Below, in pieces: positions 46,683 through 55,810 of a stretch of DNA of 64,000 nt. Origin of the DNA: Synechococcus sp. WH 7803 (GTDB lineage: Bacteria; Cyanobacteriota; Cyanobacteriia; PCC-6307; Cyanobiaceae); NCBI GenBank assembly GCA_000063505.1, contig CT971583.1, positions 310,001 through 374,000 on the forward strand, read 5' to 3'. The translations under genes and the position numbers were made by a program. Below the pieces are notes generated by a model. That model saw only the letters and a list, made by a program, of their open reading frames with translations, did no database searches and was not told the DNA's origin. How positions within the stretch are numbered: the stretch's first letter is position 1; each line of letters begins with the position of its first letter.

Positions 46683-47294
46683 GTGCCTGATCTCACGACC
46701 CGAACCCTGGTGTGGCTGACCTACCGCCTGGGCGCCACGATTGCTCTCGGTCTTCCCTTGATCCTGCTGATCTGGGCTGGAGTGCGCCGTGATCCGGCCC
46801 TCGTGCGTCTGCTGAGCATTTACTGGAAGGTGGCCAGCCTGCTGGCGATCAGCGTGCTGTTGCTCACCGATCAGAGGCCGATTGGTTACGTCACGGCCTT
46901 GCTGGCCCCCCTGCTGATGGCTGGATCGGTGTGGTTCTGGGTGGATCTCAACGAGGAACTGGCCGATAGTCCCCCGGGCCGGGCTCTGCCGATGACCGTG
47001 CGCATCTGGCGCTGGTCCCTCACGGTGTTTGCGGTGTTTGCCGTGGGGATGTCGGGATCGGCGCTGGGCTGTGCCCGCGCGCTGGAGGCTGCCGAGTGCA
47101 AGATCTGGCTGGAAGCGCCCCAGGGACTGCACCGGGTTGCCGAACGTCTGTTTGATTTTGTATTCGGCGGCCAGTGGACGGAAGCCGTTGCCGCCTTCAT
47201 CGGCTATGTGGCTCTTGTGGCCTATGCGGTGGGTCTGTTGCAGTGGCTGCTGGTGCGCCTCCCGCGCCAAGGGCGCGTGGCCGGTGAATTCTGA
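46683..47294 (+). CDS. DUF3177 family membrane protein
   Basis: A 203-residue polytopic protein of the cyanobacterial DUF3177 family. Five to six hydrophobic segments are visible, including the conserved start RTLVWLTYRLGATIALGLPL, IYWKVASLLAISVLLL and the end of the sequence YVALVAYAVGLLQWLLVRL. The start codon is GTG 46683. It overlaps the following 105-residue gene by one base. The FIST operon is divergent. No function is known. Confidence 0.85.
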   Translation: MPDLTTRTLVWLTYRLGATIALGLPLILLIWAGVRRDPALVRLLSIYWKVASLLAISVLLLTDQRPIGYVTALLAPLLMAGSVWFWVDLNEELADSPPGRALPMTVRIWRWSLTVFAVFAVGMSGSALGCARALEAAECKIWLEAPQGLHRVAERLFDFVFGGQWTEAVAAFIGYVALVAYAVGLLQWLLVRLPRQGRVAGEF

Positions 47295-47611
47295 TGCCGG
47301 TTGACGATGATCTGGTTCACGCGCTCGAGGAGCGCACCCGCCAACATTCCGACCGTGTGGTGCGCTTGCGGGGACGGGTCGATGCGGAGCCTTTCGAACT
47401 CTTGATTTTTCGAGGCTTCAGCAGCAGCACAACCCACCCCACCGCGTTTGATCCAGACGCCTCTGTTCTGCCCGAGGGCACGCTGCTGGATCAGGTTGAA
47501 GTGCTGCGAGGTCCGTTATCACCAGCCAATGAGATTGTTTTGGCAGGTCCGATGCAGCCTGGCGCTCTGCTGAGCGACGAGCACTGGGTCAAAGCCTCCC
47601 CAGAACGCTGA
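47294..47611 (+). CDS. Conserved hypothetical protein (105 residues)
   Basis: A soluble 105-residue protein with a beta-strand-rich pattern: [30 protein letters not shown] in the first half and a ALLSDEHW end. Similar proteins occur in cyanobacteria, but I cannot name the family with confidence. It starts at the last base of the DUF3177 stop codon, so the two are co-translated. It overlaps the end of ileS by 23 bases on the opposite strand. Confidence 0.75.
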   Translation: MPVDDDLVHALEERTRQHSDRVVRLRGRVDAEPFELLIFRGFSSSTTHPTAFDPDASVLPEGTLLDQVEVLRGPLSPANEIVLAGPMQPGALLSDEHWVKASPER

Positions 47612-50495
47612 CGCAGCGGCCGCAGAGATGGGGGTGGTCGGCATGCTGGCCCACATCACTCTCGTAATGCCAGCAGCGCTCGCATTTGCTGCCGCGAGCC
47701 CGGGCCACTTCAATGAGCGCGACGTCGTCGTCATGGTTGGCGAGCAGTTCCGCCCAGGGCTCACCGCCAATCTGCAACTGGGACACCAGCAGCCAGTCAC
47801 GCAGCCCATCCACCTCGGCATGGCCCTGGTCGTTGAGCCACTGCAGAGCCGATTGCAGGCTTGGATTGTGGGCCTCAAGGCGAACCGCTGCTTCTAGCGA
47901 TGCGCCCAGCTCCCCACGGCTGCGGCAGTCTTCCAGCACTTTGTTCACTGATGTCCGCAGTTCGCGCAGTTGCTGCATCGGTTCGTTCAAGGACGCGTCG
48001 CGCCAACGGTCCGGAGCGGTTGGCCAACCGCGTTGGAAGACCGAGGTCTCCTCCACCGGGTAGGGGAGGTTTTGCCAGATGTCTTCGGCCATGTGGCAGA
48101 GCACAGGCGCAATCAAGCCGGCCAGGCGTTCGATGATCAAGGCCATCACGGTCTGACAGCTACGCCGGCGCCGGTCGGCCGGGGCGCTCACGTACAGCCG
48201 GTCTTTGGCGATGTCGAGGTAGAAGTTGGAGAGGTCGGTGACGCAGAAGTTCTGCAGCAGCTGGAAGAAGCGGAAAAACTCGTAGCTCTCGAAGGCTTCC
48301 GTGATCTCATCCATCACTTCAGCCGTGCGCTGCAGCATCCAGCGGTCCAGCAGGGGCAGGTCCTCCACCGCGATGGCATCGGTGGCGGGATTGAAGTCGT
48401 GCAGATTGCCGAGCAGGTAGCGGCTGGTGTTGCGCACTTTCCGGTAAACGTCAGCGAGCTGGCGCAGAATTCCGGCGCCGATGGGCACATCGGTGGAGTA
48501 GTCCACCGAGCTCACCCAGAGCCGCAGCACATCAGCGCCGTAGGCCGGCTCCTGCTTCTGGTTTTTGCCTCCCTCGATGATCACCATCGGGTCGACCACA
48601 TTGCCGAGGGATTTGCTCATCTTTCGCCCCTTCTCGTCGAGGGCGAACCCATGGGTGAGAACGCGTTTGTAGGGGGCATGGCCGTTGACGGCCACGGAGG
48701 TGAGCAACGAGCTCTGGAACCAGCCGCGGTGCTGATCGGATCCCTCGAGGTAGAGGTCGGCGGGGTAGCTGAGCGACTCTCGCTGGCTTGACACGGCAGC
48801 CCAGCTGGATCCGGAGTCGAACCACACATCCATGGTGTCGGTGCCCTTGCGCCATTGATCGGCCTGGTCGGCGTAGGCGGGTGGCAGCAGATCTGCTTCG
48901 TCTTTCTCCCACCACACGTCGCCGCCGTGGGCGGCGATCAACGTCTCGATATGGCTCAGGGTGTCGGCGTTGAGCAGCACCTCGCCGTTGCTGCGGTGAT
49001 AAAACACGGGGATCGGCACTCCCCAGGTGCGTTGGCGGGAGATGCACCAGTCCCCCCGCTCCTTCACCATCGCTTCGATGCGGTTGCGACCTGAGGCTGG
49101 GGTCCACTGCACCTGGTCGATGGCGTCGAGGGCGTCCTGGCGGAAGCCCTCCACCGACGCGAACCACTGTTCCGTGGCGCGGAAGATGGTGGGTTTCTTG
49201 GTGCGCCAGTCGTAGGGGTAGCGGTGGCTGTAGGCCTCCTGCTTGAGCAGTGCTCCGGCTTGCTCGAGGGCCTCGATGATCCCTGGATTGGCGTCCTTGA
49301 GCACGTTCAGGCCTGCGAAAGGACCTGCCTCTGCGGTGAGGGTGCCGGCTTCGTCCACGGGGCACAGCACGGGCAGGCCGTGCTTCTGGCCGGTATGAAA
49401 GTCGTCGACGCCATGCCCCGGGGCGGTGTGCACAAGGCCTGTGCCGGATTCGGTGGTGATGTAGTCGCCGCCGATCACTACGGGGCTGGTGCGATCCAGC
49501 AGCGGGTGCCGATAGACGAGCCCAGCAAGCAGGGCACCTTTCACCGTGGCGCGCTGCTGGAGGGGACGCTCGAGGGTTTTGCTGAGCGACTCGATCAGTT
49601 CGGCAGCCACCACCAGCAACCGGCCGTTGCCATCGTCGACCAAGGCGTAGTCGAGCCGTTCGTTGACGGACACCGCCAGGTTGGCGGGAAGCGTCCAGGG
49701 GGTGGTGGTCCAGATCGCCACTTGCAGGGCCTGGCCAAGGGCGGCCGCATCAGCGGGCAGCTCGACGCCATGGCTCTGCAGGGTCTCCCGCAGGGGGACG
49801 GGAACCTCCACCGCCGGAAAGGCCACATACACGCTGGGGCTGGTGTGGCCGTCGGGGTATTCCAGCTCGGCTTCGGCCAGGGCGGTGCGGGAACTGGGGC
49901 TCCAGTGCACGGGCTTCAGGCCCCTGTAGATGTGGCCCTTGAGCACCATCTCGCCGAACACCTTGATCTGGGCGGCTTCGTACTCCTTCTGCAGGGTGAG
50001 ATAGGGCTGGTCCCAGTCGGCCCAGATGCCCCAGCGCTGGAAGCCCTTCATCTGGCCATCCACCTGCTTGCGGGCGTAAGCAGCGGCTTTCTTGCGCAGC
50101 TTGATCGGTGTCAGCGCTTGGCGCTGTTCCTGATCCATCGACTGCAGCACCTTGAGTTCGATCGGCAGACCGTGGCAGTCCCAGCCAGGCACGTAGCGCA
50201 CCCTGCGGCCCTGCAGCACTTGATATTTGTTGATCACATCCTTGAGCACCTTGTTCAGGGCATGGCCCATGTGCAAGGCACCGTTGGCGTAGGGAGGCCC
50301 GTCGTGAAGCGTGAAGGTGGGCCCGCTGTTGTTGAGCCCCAGTTGCCCATCGATGCCGTTGTCGCGCCAGAAGGCCTGCAGCTCCGGCTCCCGCTTCACC
50401 GCGTTGGCGCGCATGCCAAAGCCTGTTTGCAGCAGGTTGAGCGTGTCCTTGTAGGAGGGACGTCCCTCGGCGGCGTCGCGGGTCTCCTTGCTCAC
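47589..50495 (-). CDS. ileS: Isoleucyl-tRNA synthetase
   Basis: A 968-residue class I aminoacyl-tRNA synthetase. HIGH-type motif [16 protein letters not shown] near residue 68, an editing (CP1) domain with [11 protein letters not shown], and the KMSKS loop [15 protein letters not shown] are clear. The C-terminal zinc finger [20 protein letters not shown] is present, so it is the bacterial type with the C-terminal zinc site. It is convergent with the 105-residue gene (23-base overlap) and downstream of the Ycf66-like gene by 22 bases. Confidence 0.98.
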   Translation of the reverse strand: MSKETRDAAEGRPSYKDTLNLLQTGFGMRANAVKREPELQAFWRDNGIDGQLGLNNSGPTFTLHDGPPYANGALHMGHALNKVLKDVINKYQVLQGRRVRYVPGWDCHGLPIELKVLQSMDQEQRQALTPIKLRKKAAAYARKQVDGQMKGFQRWGIWADWDQPYLTLQKEYEAAQIKVFGEMVLKGHIYRGLKPVHWSPSSRTALAEAELEYPDGHTSPSVYVAFPAVEVPVPLRETLQSHGVELPADAAALGQALQVAIWTTTPWTLPANLAVSVNERLDYALVDDGNGRLLVVAAELIESLSKTLERPLQQRATVKGALLAGLVYRHPLLDRTSPVVIGGDYITTESGTGLVHTAPGHGVDDFHTGQKHGLPVLCPVDEAGTLTAEAGPFAGLNVLKDANPGIIEALEQAGALLKQEAYSHRYPYDWRTKKPTIFRATEQWFASVEGFRQDALDAIDQVQWTPASGRNRIEAMVKERGDWCISRQRTWGVPIPVFYHRSNGEVLLNADTLSHIETLIAAHGGDVWWEKDEADLLPPAYADQADQWRKGTDTMDVWFDSGSSWAAVSSQRESLSYPADLYLEGSDQHRGWFQSSLLTSVAVNGHAPYKRVLTHGFALDEKGRKMSKSLGNVVDPMVIIEGGKNQKQEPAYGADVLRLWVSSVDYSTDVPIGAGILRQLADVYRKVRNTSRYLLGNLHDFNPATDAIAVEDLPLLDRWMLQRTAEVMDEITEAFESYEFFRFFQLLQNFCVTDLSNFYLDIAKDRLYVSAPADRRRRSCQTVMALIIERLAGLIAPVLCHMAEDIWQNLPYPVEETSVFQRGWPTAPDRWRDASLNEPMQQLRELRTSVNKVLEDCRSRGELGASLEAAVRLEAHNPSLQSALQWLNDQGHAEVDGLRDWLLVSQLQIGGEPWAELLANHDDDVALIEVARARGSKCERCWHYESDVGQHADHPHLCGRCVSVLGRL

Positions 50496-50517
50496 GTTGG
50501 GGCAGCTGCAACCGGAA

Positions 50518-51132
50518 TTATCCGTCTTCGCTGGGTGGGGTTGCGGCTTCTTGGTCAGGCGCTGTCGGTTCCGGGGCTTCTTGTTCTGGTGCTTCAGCGT
50601 TCACTGCTTCGCTCACGGCCTCGCTCACTGCTTCGCTTTTCGCCGCTTCAGCTTTGGCGTCTTGGGCGTCAGCGGCTTGCGGTTCGGGCCTGACCCAGCG
50701 CTTGCCCGTGCGGCTGCTGCCTTCAGGGCGGTCAGCCGCTGGCGCTTTGGGTTTCAGGCTTCCCAGGGCCTGGCCGGTGTTGCTCAGCAGCGCGTTGAGG
50801 GTGGCAGAGAGCTGCTGGAGGCTGGTGGACCAGCGCTCAGTGGATTTCAAGCGCTGTTGTTCTTCGGGGCTCAGCTGCTGCCAGCGGGACTGAGCCACTT
50901 CGCTGCCGAGGCGGCTGATCAGCAGCCCTGCGCAAACCACCGCCAACATCGGTGCACCCCGGAGGCGGTCGCTGCTGGTCACCAGCACCAGCCCAAGCAG
51001 CAAAACCACCGCACCCCAAACTCCATCGCGGGGTCGGCTCAGTTCCGTGACCAGAAGCGGAAGCAGCAGCACCGCCAGGCCCAACACCAGACAGAGATCT
51101 CCAGCAAGGGTGGCCAGCATCGCGGGCTCCAT
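50518..51132 (-). CDS. Membrane protein, possibly Ycf66-like
   Basis: A 204-residue protein with three N-terminal hydrophobic segments (about 5-28, 38-52, 61-76) and a C-terminal low-complexity tail rich in Ala, Glu and Pro (repeats such as [12 protein letters not shown]). The order of helices, with [21 protein letters not shown], resembles the Ycf66 family of cyanobacteria and plastids, but the similarity is weak and only a possibility. It lies upstream of ileS on the same strand, divergent from tRNA-Leu. Confidence 0.65.
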   Translation of the reverse strand: MEPAMLATLAGDLCLVLGLAVLLLPLLVTELSRPRDGVWGAVVLLLGLVLVTSSDRLRGAPMLAVVCAGLLISRLGSEVAQSRWQQLSPEEQQRLKSTERWSTSLQQLSATLNALLSNTGQALGSLKPKAPAADRPEGSSRTGKRWVRPEPQAADAQDAKAEAAKSEAVSEAVSEAVNAEAPEQEAPEPTAPDQEAATPPSEDG

Positions 51133-51173
51133 GGATCAACCCATTCTGGGCTGCTGCCTAAAGTTGCCACCTT

Positions 51174-51255
51174 GCCCATCTGGCGGAATTGGTAGACGCG
51201 CTGGTTTTAGGTACCAGTGGCTTCGGTCGTGGGGGTTCAAGTCCCCCGGTGGGCA
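51174..51255 (+). tRNA. tRNA-Leu(UAG)
   Basis: The acceptor stem GCCCATC pairs with GGTGGGC. The anticodon arm is CTGGT-TTTAGGT-ACCAG with anticodon TAG. A long variable arm (class II tRNA) is present, and the T arm is GGGGG-TTCAAGT-CCCCC. CCA is not encoded. It reads CUN leucine codons, chiefly CUA/CUG. Confidence 0.97.
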
Positions 51256-51308
51256 TCCGTTTCTCTAATTTGGTGGCTCTTAGCAGTCGGCTGACGCGCT
51301 TTCGCTGA

Positions 51309-52337
51309 ATGACCCAGGCTTTCGCACAACCTGAAATGCCGGCTGCGGAGGTGCGTTGGCGATCTGTTCCCAAACAGTTCGTTGACCCTCCGGCTGCCTG
51401 GAACCCCACGGTGGGTCTGTTCCTGGGTGGCTATGCCTTCGCTGCGCTCACCATCTGGGGCTGGTTTGCTGCTGGTTGGCCGTTGCCGGTGCTGCTGATC
51501 ACTGGGTTTCTGGCGCTGCATCTGGAGGGAACCGTTGTTCACGATGCCTGCCACAAATCGGCCCATCCCGTGCCCTGGGTGAATCAATTGATGGGGCATG
51601 GGTCGGCGTTGTTGCTGGGTTTCAGTTTTCCGGTTTTCACCCGGGTACACCTTGAGCACCACGCCCATGTCAACGATCCAAAGAATGATCCCGACCACAT
51701 CGTGAGCACCTTCGGCCCGCTGTGGCTGATCGCTCCGCGATTTTTTTATCACGAGGTCTTTTTCTTTCAGCGCAAGCTCTGGAAGCGCTGGGAGTTGATG
51801 CAGTGGGGATTGGAGCGGGCTGTGTTCTTCACGATCATCGCCGCTGCAGTCACCTTTGATTTTCTTCCTTTCATCTTCAATTGCTGGTTCGCGCCGGCTC
51901 TGATGGTGGGAGTCACCCTCGGGCTCTTCTTCGACTACCTGCCCCACCGTCCCTTCACCTCCAGAAATCGCTGGACCAATGCCCGGATCTATCCAGGCAG
52001 GCTGATGAATTGGCTGATCATGGGTCAGAACTATCACCTGGTGCACCATCTCTGGCCATCGGTGCCCTGGTTTGAGTACAAGCCCGCTTACGAGGCCACC
52101 AAACCCCTTCTCGATGCCAAGGGATCACCGCAACGGCTTGGCATTTTTGAAACCCGAGCGGATGGGGCCAATTTCCTCTACGACATCCTCGTGGGCGTGC
52201 GCAGTCATAAGCACCGCAAGGGCAAGATGCGCCGCGCCGCCCGCTTCATTCCTGGCCGCGCCCTGCAGCGCAGTTGGTTGGGTTTCGTCGACCGCAGTGC
52301 CATCAAAACCCAGCCACGGCGGCCTCACTCACCCTGA
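51309..52337 (+). CDS. crtR: Beta-carotene hydroxylase
   Basis: A 342-residue membrane di-iron enzyme of the fatty-acid-desaturase-like CrtR family that makes zeaxanthin from beta-carotene. Histidine clusters are HDACHKSAH near residue 79, HLEHHAH near 116 and NYHLVHHLWP near 241, with four hydrophobic helices around them. Zeaxanthin is a major carotenoid of marine Synechococcus. It converges on gatC with a one-base gap. A basic C-terminal tail (HKHRKGKMRRAARF) extends beyond the helices. Confidence 0.94.
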   Translation: MTQAFAQPEMPAAEVRWRSVPKQFVDPPAAWNPTVGLFLGGYAFAALTIWGWFAAGWPLPVLLITGFLALHLEGTVVHDACHKSAHPVPWVNQLMGHGSALLLGFSFPVFTRVHLEHHAHVNDPKNDPDHIVSTFGPLWLIAPRFFYHEVFFFQRKLWKRWELMQWGLERAVFFTIIAAAVTFDFLPFIFNCWFAPALMVGVTLGLFFDYLPHRPFTSRNRWTNARIYPGRLMNWLIMGQNYHLVHHLWPSVPWFEYKPAYEATKPLLDAKGSPQRLGIFETRADGANFLYDILVGVRSHKHRKGKMRRAARFIPGRALQRSWLGFVDRSAIKTQPRRPHSP

Positions 52338-52338
52338 C

Positions 52339-52632
52339 TCATTCGGCCAGGATCTTCGGCACTCGGAAGAAATCTCCCTCCCGCAGGGGAGCCTGCTCCA
52401 GCAGATCTTCCCTCACTTCGGTTGCTTCCACCTTGTCCTCACGGGTGACATTGACAACCTCAACGGCGCGGGTGGTTGCCGGCACGCCTTCGGTGTCAAC
52501 GGCCTGAAGCTGGTCGACGTAATCCAGGATCCGCTCCAGTTGACCGGTGTAGGTGGCGATGGTGTCCTCAGGGAGATCGAGCCGGGCCAGGTGGGCCACC
52601 TTGCGCACGTCGTCGGCCGTGATGTTGCTCAT
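52339..52632 (-). CDS. gatC: Aspartyl/glutamyl-tRNA amidotransferase subunit C
   Basis: A 97-residue subunit of GatCAB, which converts Glu-tRNA(Gln) to Gln-tRNA(Gln). It starts [20 protein letters not shown] and ends [10 protein letters not shown], both typical. The start overlaps the end of the creatininase-family gene by four bases, so they are coupled. gatA and gatB are elsewhere. Confidence 0.95.
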
Positions 52633-53417
52633 GCGGCAGTGAGGAAAGTGCTGAGATCCTCGCGCAACGCCTCCGCGGCCGTGTTCAACAGCTCCAGGCC
52701 ATGTTCCGGTTTGGCCAGATAGGGATCGGAGCCCATGCGCCCGTCGGGATAGCGGCGGCGGAAATCGGCTGGCCCATGAATGGATCCGCAGGGGGCCGCC
52801 TCCGGCAGCGCCCGCTGTTTGGCGATGAGGCTGTTGTGCAGATGCAGGGTGACGGCGATTTCGCTGGGGGTGGCGTGCTGGCCTTCACGGTCGCCGTAAA
52901 GCTCGCGGGCCCGCCGCATCACTGGGCCGGCCATGAACCAGTTGGACAGCTTGCAGCGCAGACGGGGTGCCACCTCGAGGCCGCGGCTGGCAGCGGTGCC
53001 ATAGGCCTGGGCGAAGGCGGCCCTGGTGGTGGCCATGTTGCCCCCATGGCCGTTCACCACAAAGATGCGCTCGAATCCATGGGTGGCCAGGGAGAGCACC
53101 ATGTCATGCAACACGGCCAGCAGGGTGGCGGGCTGAAGGCTCATGGTGCCGGCAAAGCCGAGGTGGTGCTCGGCCATGCCGAAAGCCTGCACCGGCGTGA
53201 CCAGCACACCGCTGCGTCGTCCCAGTTCCAGGGCCACGGCTTCAGCGGTGAGGGCATCGGTGCCGATGGCACCGGTCGGTCCGTGCTGCTCGGTGGAACC
53301 CAGAGGAATGATCACCCCTTTGCAGCTCTGCAGGTACCGGTCCACGTCCGGCCAGCTCTGCAGGGCTAAACGAATGGCATCGGTGTGGTCCACCGGGCCC
53401 GGGAGCGAAGAGGTCAT
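52629..53417 (-). CDS. Creatininase-family amidohydrolase
   Basis: A 262-residue protein of the creatininase/MftE family. The metal ligands appear in [18 protein letters not shown] near residue 37, [11 protein letters not shown] near 104 and [11 protein letters not shown] near 142, with an acidic [10 protein letters not shown] motif near 196. The family includes enzymes that hydrolyse cyclic amides or process RiPP precursor peptides, but the substrate cannot be told here. It overlaps gatC by 4 bases. Confidence 0.9.
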
Positions 53418-53449
53418 GGCCGTTTCACGACTGACAGAGATCCTGGCGC

Positions 53450-53593
53450 TCAGTGGGCGGTGCCGTTGCCGTCGTACTTGTCGGTGTTGTAGTAACCGCC
53501 TCGGGTGCCAAAGAAGAGGGTGGTCAGCACGAACAGTCCACTGCCGAAGAGCAGAACTGTGCCCAGGTTGAATCCGGAGAGGGCGGCGTCCAT
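53450..53593 (-). CDS. 47-residue single-span membrane protein, probably thylakoid
   Basis: A complete small frame starting MDAALSGFNLGTVLLFGSGL and ending in GGYYNTDKYDGNGTAH. One hydrophobic helix (about 8-30) is followed by an aromatic, Gly-rich tail. It has the size and layout of photosynthetic complex small subunits. I recall similar proteins in picocyanobacteria but cannot name the complex. It lies between a creatininase-family gene and the queuosine precursor transporter on the same strand. Confidence 0.8.
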   Translation of the reverse strand: MDAALSGFNLGTVLLFGSGLFVLTTLFFGTRGGYYNTDKYDGNGTAH

Positions 53594-53598
53594 CTGAA

Positions 53599-54387
53599 TT
53601 AGGTCCACTTGTTCAAGCCTGGCAAGGATGCGCTCGATGTCACGCCTTGCATGATCGGATCGTCACTTCCGCCGATTTCGCTGCCCGTGCGAGGCACGGC
53701 CAACCACTGGCGCAGCCAGCTGGTGAGCCAGATGAAAGGCATGGTGTCGATCACTGCGGCCATGGCCTTGAAGAGGTAACCACTGGCGATGAATGACAGC
53801 AGCTGCGGTGCCACAGGTTCGCCGGGGCGAACGGGGAGGACGCCGGAGGCGTAGTGGCTGATCAGCACCACAGCGCTGGTGTCCACCAGCTGGCTCACCA
53901 GGGTTGAACCGTTGTTGCGCAACCAGAGAGCCCGCCCGCCGCTGAACTGTTTCCAGAAGTGAAAGAGACGGACGTCCACGAACTGGGCGGTGAGGTAGGC
54001 CGCCATGGAGGCCAAGACGGAGCCGAAGGCCAGTCTCTGGATTTCGAAAAATGTGGAGTCTGGAGCCCCCTCCACGCCGGGGAGCAAGCCGCCCAACCAG
54101 AGGATCAGCACGACCCAGCCGTTGAGAAGGAGGCCGACCCACACCACCTGGCTGGCTCGCTTCTCACCCCACAACTCACTGATCAGATCCGTGCACAGAA
54201 ACGTGATCGGATAGGGAAGGGCGCCAACGGCCACCACGATCGGCCACGACCCGATGTGCCCCAGTTCCAGGAAGCGGGTGAGGCCAAGGATGTTGAGCAT
54301 CCCCAGGGTGCCGAGGAACAGCCCTGCAAGAGCCAGAAAGACAAAGTCGCGGCGTGCCTGGATTGAGGCGTTCATCGCTGCGAGCAT
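53599..54387 (-). CDS. Queuosine precursor transporter, YhhQ family
   Basis: A 262-residue membrane protein of the VUT/YhhQ family. Six hydrophobic helices are visible. The family block ALPYPITFLCTDLISELWGEK near residue 56 and the NNGSTLVSQLVDTSAVVLI segment near 157 are typical. E. coli YhhQ imports preQ0/preQ1. Together with tgt at 3694-4818 this suggests salvage of queuosine precursors. ATG 54387 is used; ATG 54375 is an alternative. An AT-rich islet begins about 40 bases upstream. Confidence 0.88.
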   Translation of the reverse strand: MLAAMNASIQARRDFVFLALAGLFLGTLGMLNILGLTRFLELGHIGSWPIVVAVGALPYPITFLCTDLISELWGEKRASQVVWVGLLLNGWVVLILWLGGLLPGVEGAPDSTFFEIQRLAFGSVLASMAAYLTAQFVDVRLFHFWKQFSGGRALWLRNNGSTLVSQLVDTSAVVLISHYASGVLPVRPGEPVAPQLLSFIASGYLFKAMAAVIDTMPFIWLTSWLRQWLAVPRTGSEIGGSDDPIMQGVTSSASLPGLNKWT

Positions 54388-54429
54388 GGAGATCGAAATG
54401 CAGCCTGGCGGCAGTCTGCTTCCCTGTCA

Positions 54430-55150
54430 CCACTCCAGAAGTTTGGAAACAATTCGATCGGGGGTCGTTAACGCGTTTAAGGAATTATGAGGAGTTGCAA
54501 TTATCATGAGATCTAGACGAGCCAATTGCATGGGGGTGGCGAATCTGAACGAGCTATTAAGCTTTTGAGCTAAGGAAATGATTGCACAAGCTAAATAAAA
54601 TGGTAAATCTTTATTGCGGGTATTTTGGAATTTGGATTAAACGCCGGGATTCGATACCGTGATAGCTATTAATTAATTTTAACCAATGCTGTTGATAAAC
54701 TGTTTAAATGCTTTGACTTGTTCATTGCTGGGCGGTGCTATGCCACCGTTCACTGCCAAATTCGTAGGGCCTGGTAGATTGACTTTTGCGAAGCCACCAG
54801 CAGCATTCATCATTTCGTCGTCGGAGAGTTCATCCTCAGCAACTGAGTGGGCTTGCGTGATGTCATCAGCTGAGATCGTAAAGCCCGCTGCTTTGGCAAT
54901 TGCCACAACGGCATCGGGATTGGCGGCTGCCTTGAGTTTTCCTTGAAGTTCTGAATTAGTTGCGACGGCATCTAGAAAATTTTTGAATTGCTCTGCCGAC
55001 ATGGTTGAAAAAGTATTGACTTTAAATGTTGGTTAGCAGTAGCTGGCGGTTTTGGCAAGTATTCGGAAGCGCAAAGTCATGATCAGAATGGGATGTCGGT
55101 TCTAGGTTTAAGCACTGGTTGTATCCATAAATACCCTTCCCATCGCTAAG
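54430..55150. other. AT-rich islet
   Basis: About 720 bases are strikingly AT-rich compared with the GC-rich surroundings. They hold the Nif11-type gene and a 290-base non-coding left part with runs such as TTAATTAATTTTAA. No integrase, inverted terminal repeat or direct repeat at the edges was found. The left part (54430-54678) shows no convincing gene. The segment may have been acquired by transfer. Confidence 0.65.
54679..55002 (-). CDS. Nif11-type leader peptide with cysteine-free core
   Basis: A 107-residue precursor-like protein. Residues 1-70 form a Nif11 leader (SAEQFKNFLDAVATN, KAAANPDAVVAIAKAAGFTI) ending in the double-glycine site ELSDDEMMNAAGG, as in prochlorosin and other marine cyanobacterial RiPP leaders. 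The 37-residue core FAKVNLPGPTNLAVNGG and onwards has no Cys, so lanthionine formation is excluded; Asn, Pro and Ser/Thr residues are plentiful. No modification enzyme or C39-peptidase ABC transporter is nearby. It has no clear ribosome site. It is on an AT-rich islet, indicating transfer. It may be exported unmodified. Confidence 0.85.
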   Translation of the reverse strand: MSAEQFKNFLDAVATNSELQGKLKAAANPDAVVAIAKAAGFTISADDITQAHSVAEDELSDDEMMNAAGGFAKVNLPGPTNLAVNGGIAPPSNEQVKAFKQFINSIG

Positions 55151-55810
55151 GATTTCCCAGCCCTCCTCCCAGCCTTCTTCTGCCGCCCCGCCGAGCTGGT
55201 CGCCCCCGACTTGATTGGTTGCCTGCTGGTGAAACGCCAAGAGGGCGACAGCTTGCTCTGGGGCGTGATTGTGGAAACCGAGGCGTATTCCCAGGAGGAG
55301 CCTGCCTGCCACGGCTATCGGCGCAGGAGCCCTCAAAACGAGACGCTCTTCGGGGAGCCTGGGCGTTTTTATGTGTATGTGAGCTACGGCATTCACCACT
55401 GCGTGAATGTGGTCACCGATCGGGCGGACTGGGCCAATGGTGTGTTGCTCAGGGCCGTGGCGCTGCCGGGTGAGCCTGAGCGCGTGGCAGCGGGACCTGG
55501 GCTGCTGGCCCGTCGCTTCGGGATCGACCGGCAGATGGATGGTTGTTCCGCCTGCTCCGGGCAGGATCTCTGGATCGCTCCGCGCCCTTCGGAGCTTCAG
55601 GATCTGGCGCTGGTCACCACCACCCGCATCGGGATTGCCCGAGCGCAGGAGTGGCCGTGGCGCTGGTACCTCCAAGCCAGCCGCAGTGTGAGCAAACGGG
55701 CCAAGGGAGATCGCAAGCCACTGCTGCAAGCCGCTTACCACCCCAATGCTGCCTGGGCGAATGGATCTCCTCCCACTAAGCTTCAGCAGAGTGAGCGGAC
55801 GCCCAGTTGA
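55142..55810 (+). CDS. mpg: 3-methyladenine DNA glycosylase (MPG type), start unclear
   Basis: An alkyladenine DNA glycosylase of the MPG/AAG fold that removes alkylated purines. Family marks are [61 protein letters not shown] and [11 protein letters not shown]. The frame is open from 55112. The first standard start is TTG 55211, which lies inside the conserved N-terminus. Nothing but ATA, ATC or CTG is available upstream, so 55142 (ATC) is only an approximate start. The gene begins at the edge of the AT-rich islet. Its stop overlaps the pyrB start. Confidence 0.8.
   Translation: MAKDFPALLPAFFCRPAELVAPDLIGCLLVKRQEGDSLLWGVIVETEAYSQEEPACHGYRRRSPQNETLFGEPGRFYVYVSYGIHHCVNVVTDRADWANGVLLRAVALPGEPERVAAGPGLLARRFGIDRQMDGCSACSGQDLWIAPRPSELQDLALVTTTRIGIARAQEWPWRWYLQASRSVSKRAKGDRKPLLQAAYHPNAAWANGSPPTKLQQSERTPS

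Noticed and set aside
45314-46690. 458-residue open frame opposite the FIST gene
   Set aside because: The opposite strand encodes a complete FIST protein; this frame shows no motif and a shadow-type composition.
49224-50693. 489-residue open frame opposite ileS
   Set aside because: It is an antisense shadow of a full-length synthetase in GC-rich DNA; no recognisable domain.
54506-54568. 20-codon open frame in the AT-rich islet
   Set aside because: It starts with ATG after a GAGGAG at poor spacing, but it is too short and has no recognisable features to support.
54643-54666. T-arm-like sequence GGGATTCGATACC in the islet
   Set aside because: The stem is only three pairs and no acceptor or anticodon arm is found nearby, so it is not a tRNA or a clear tRNA remnant.
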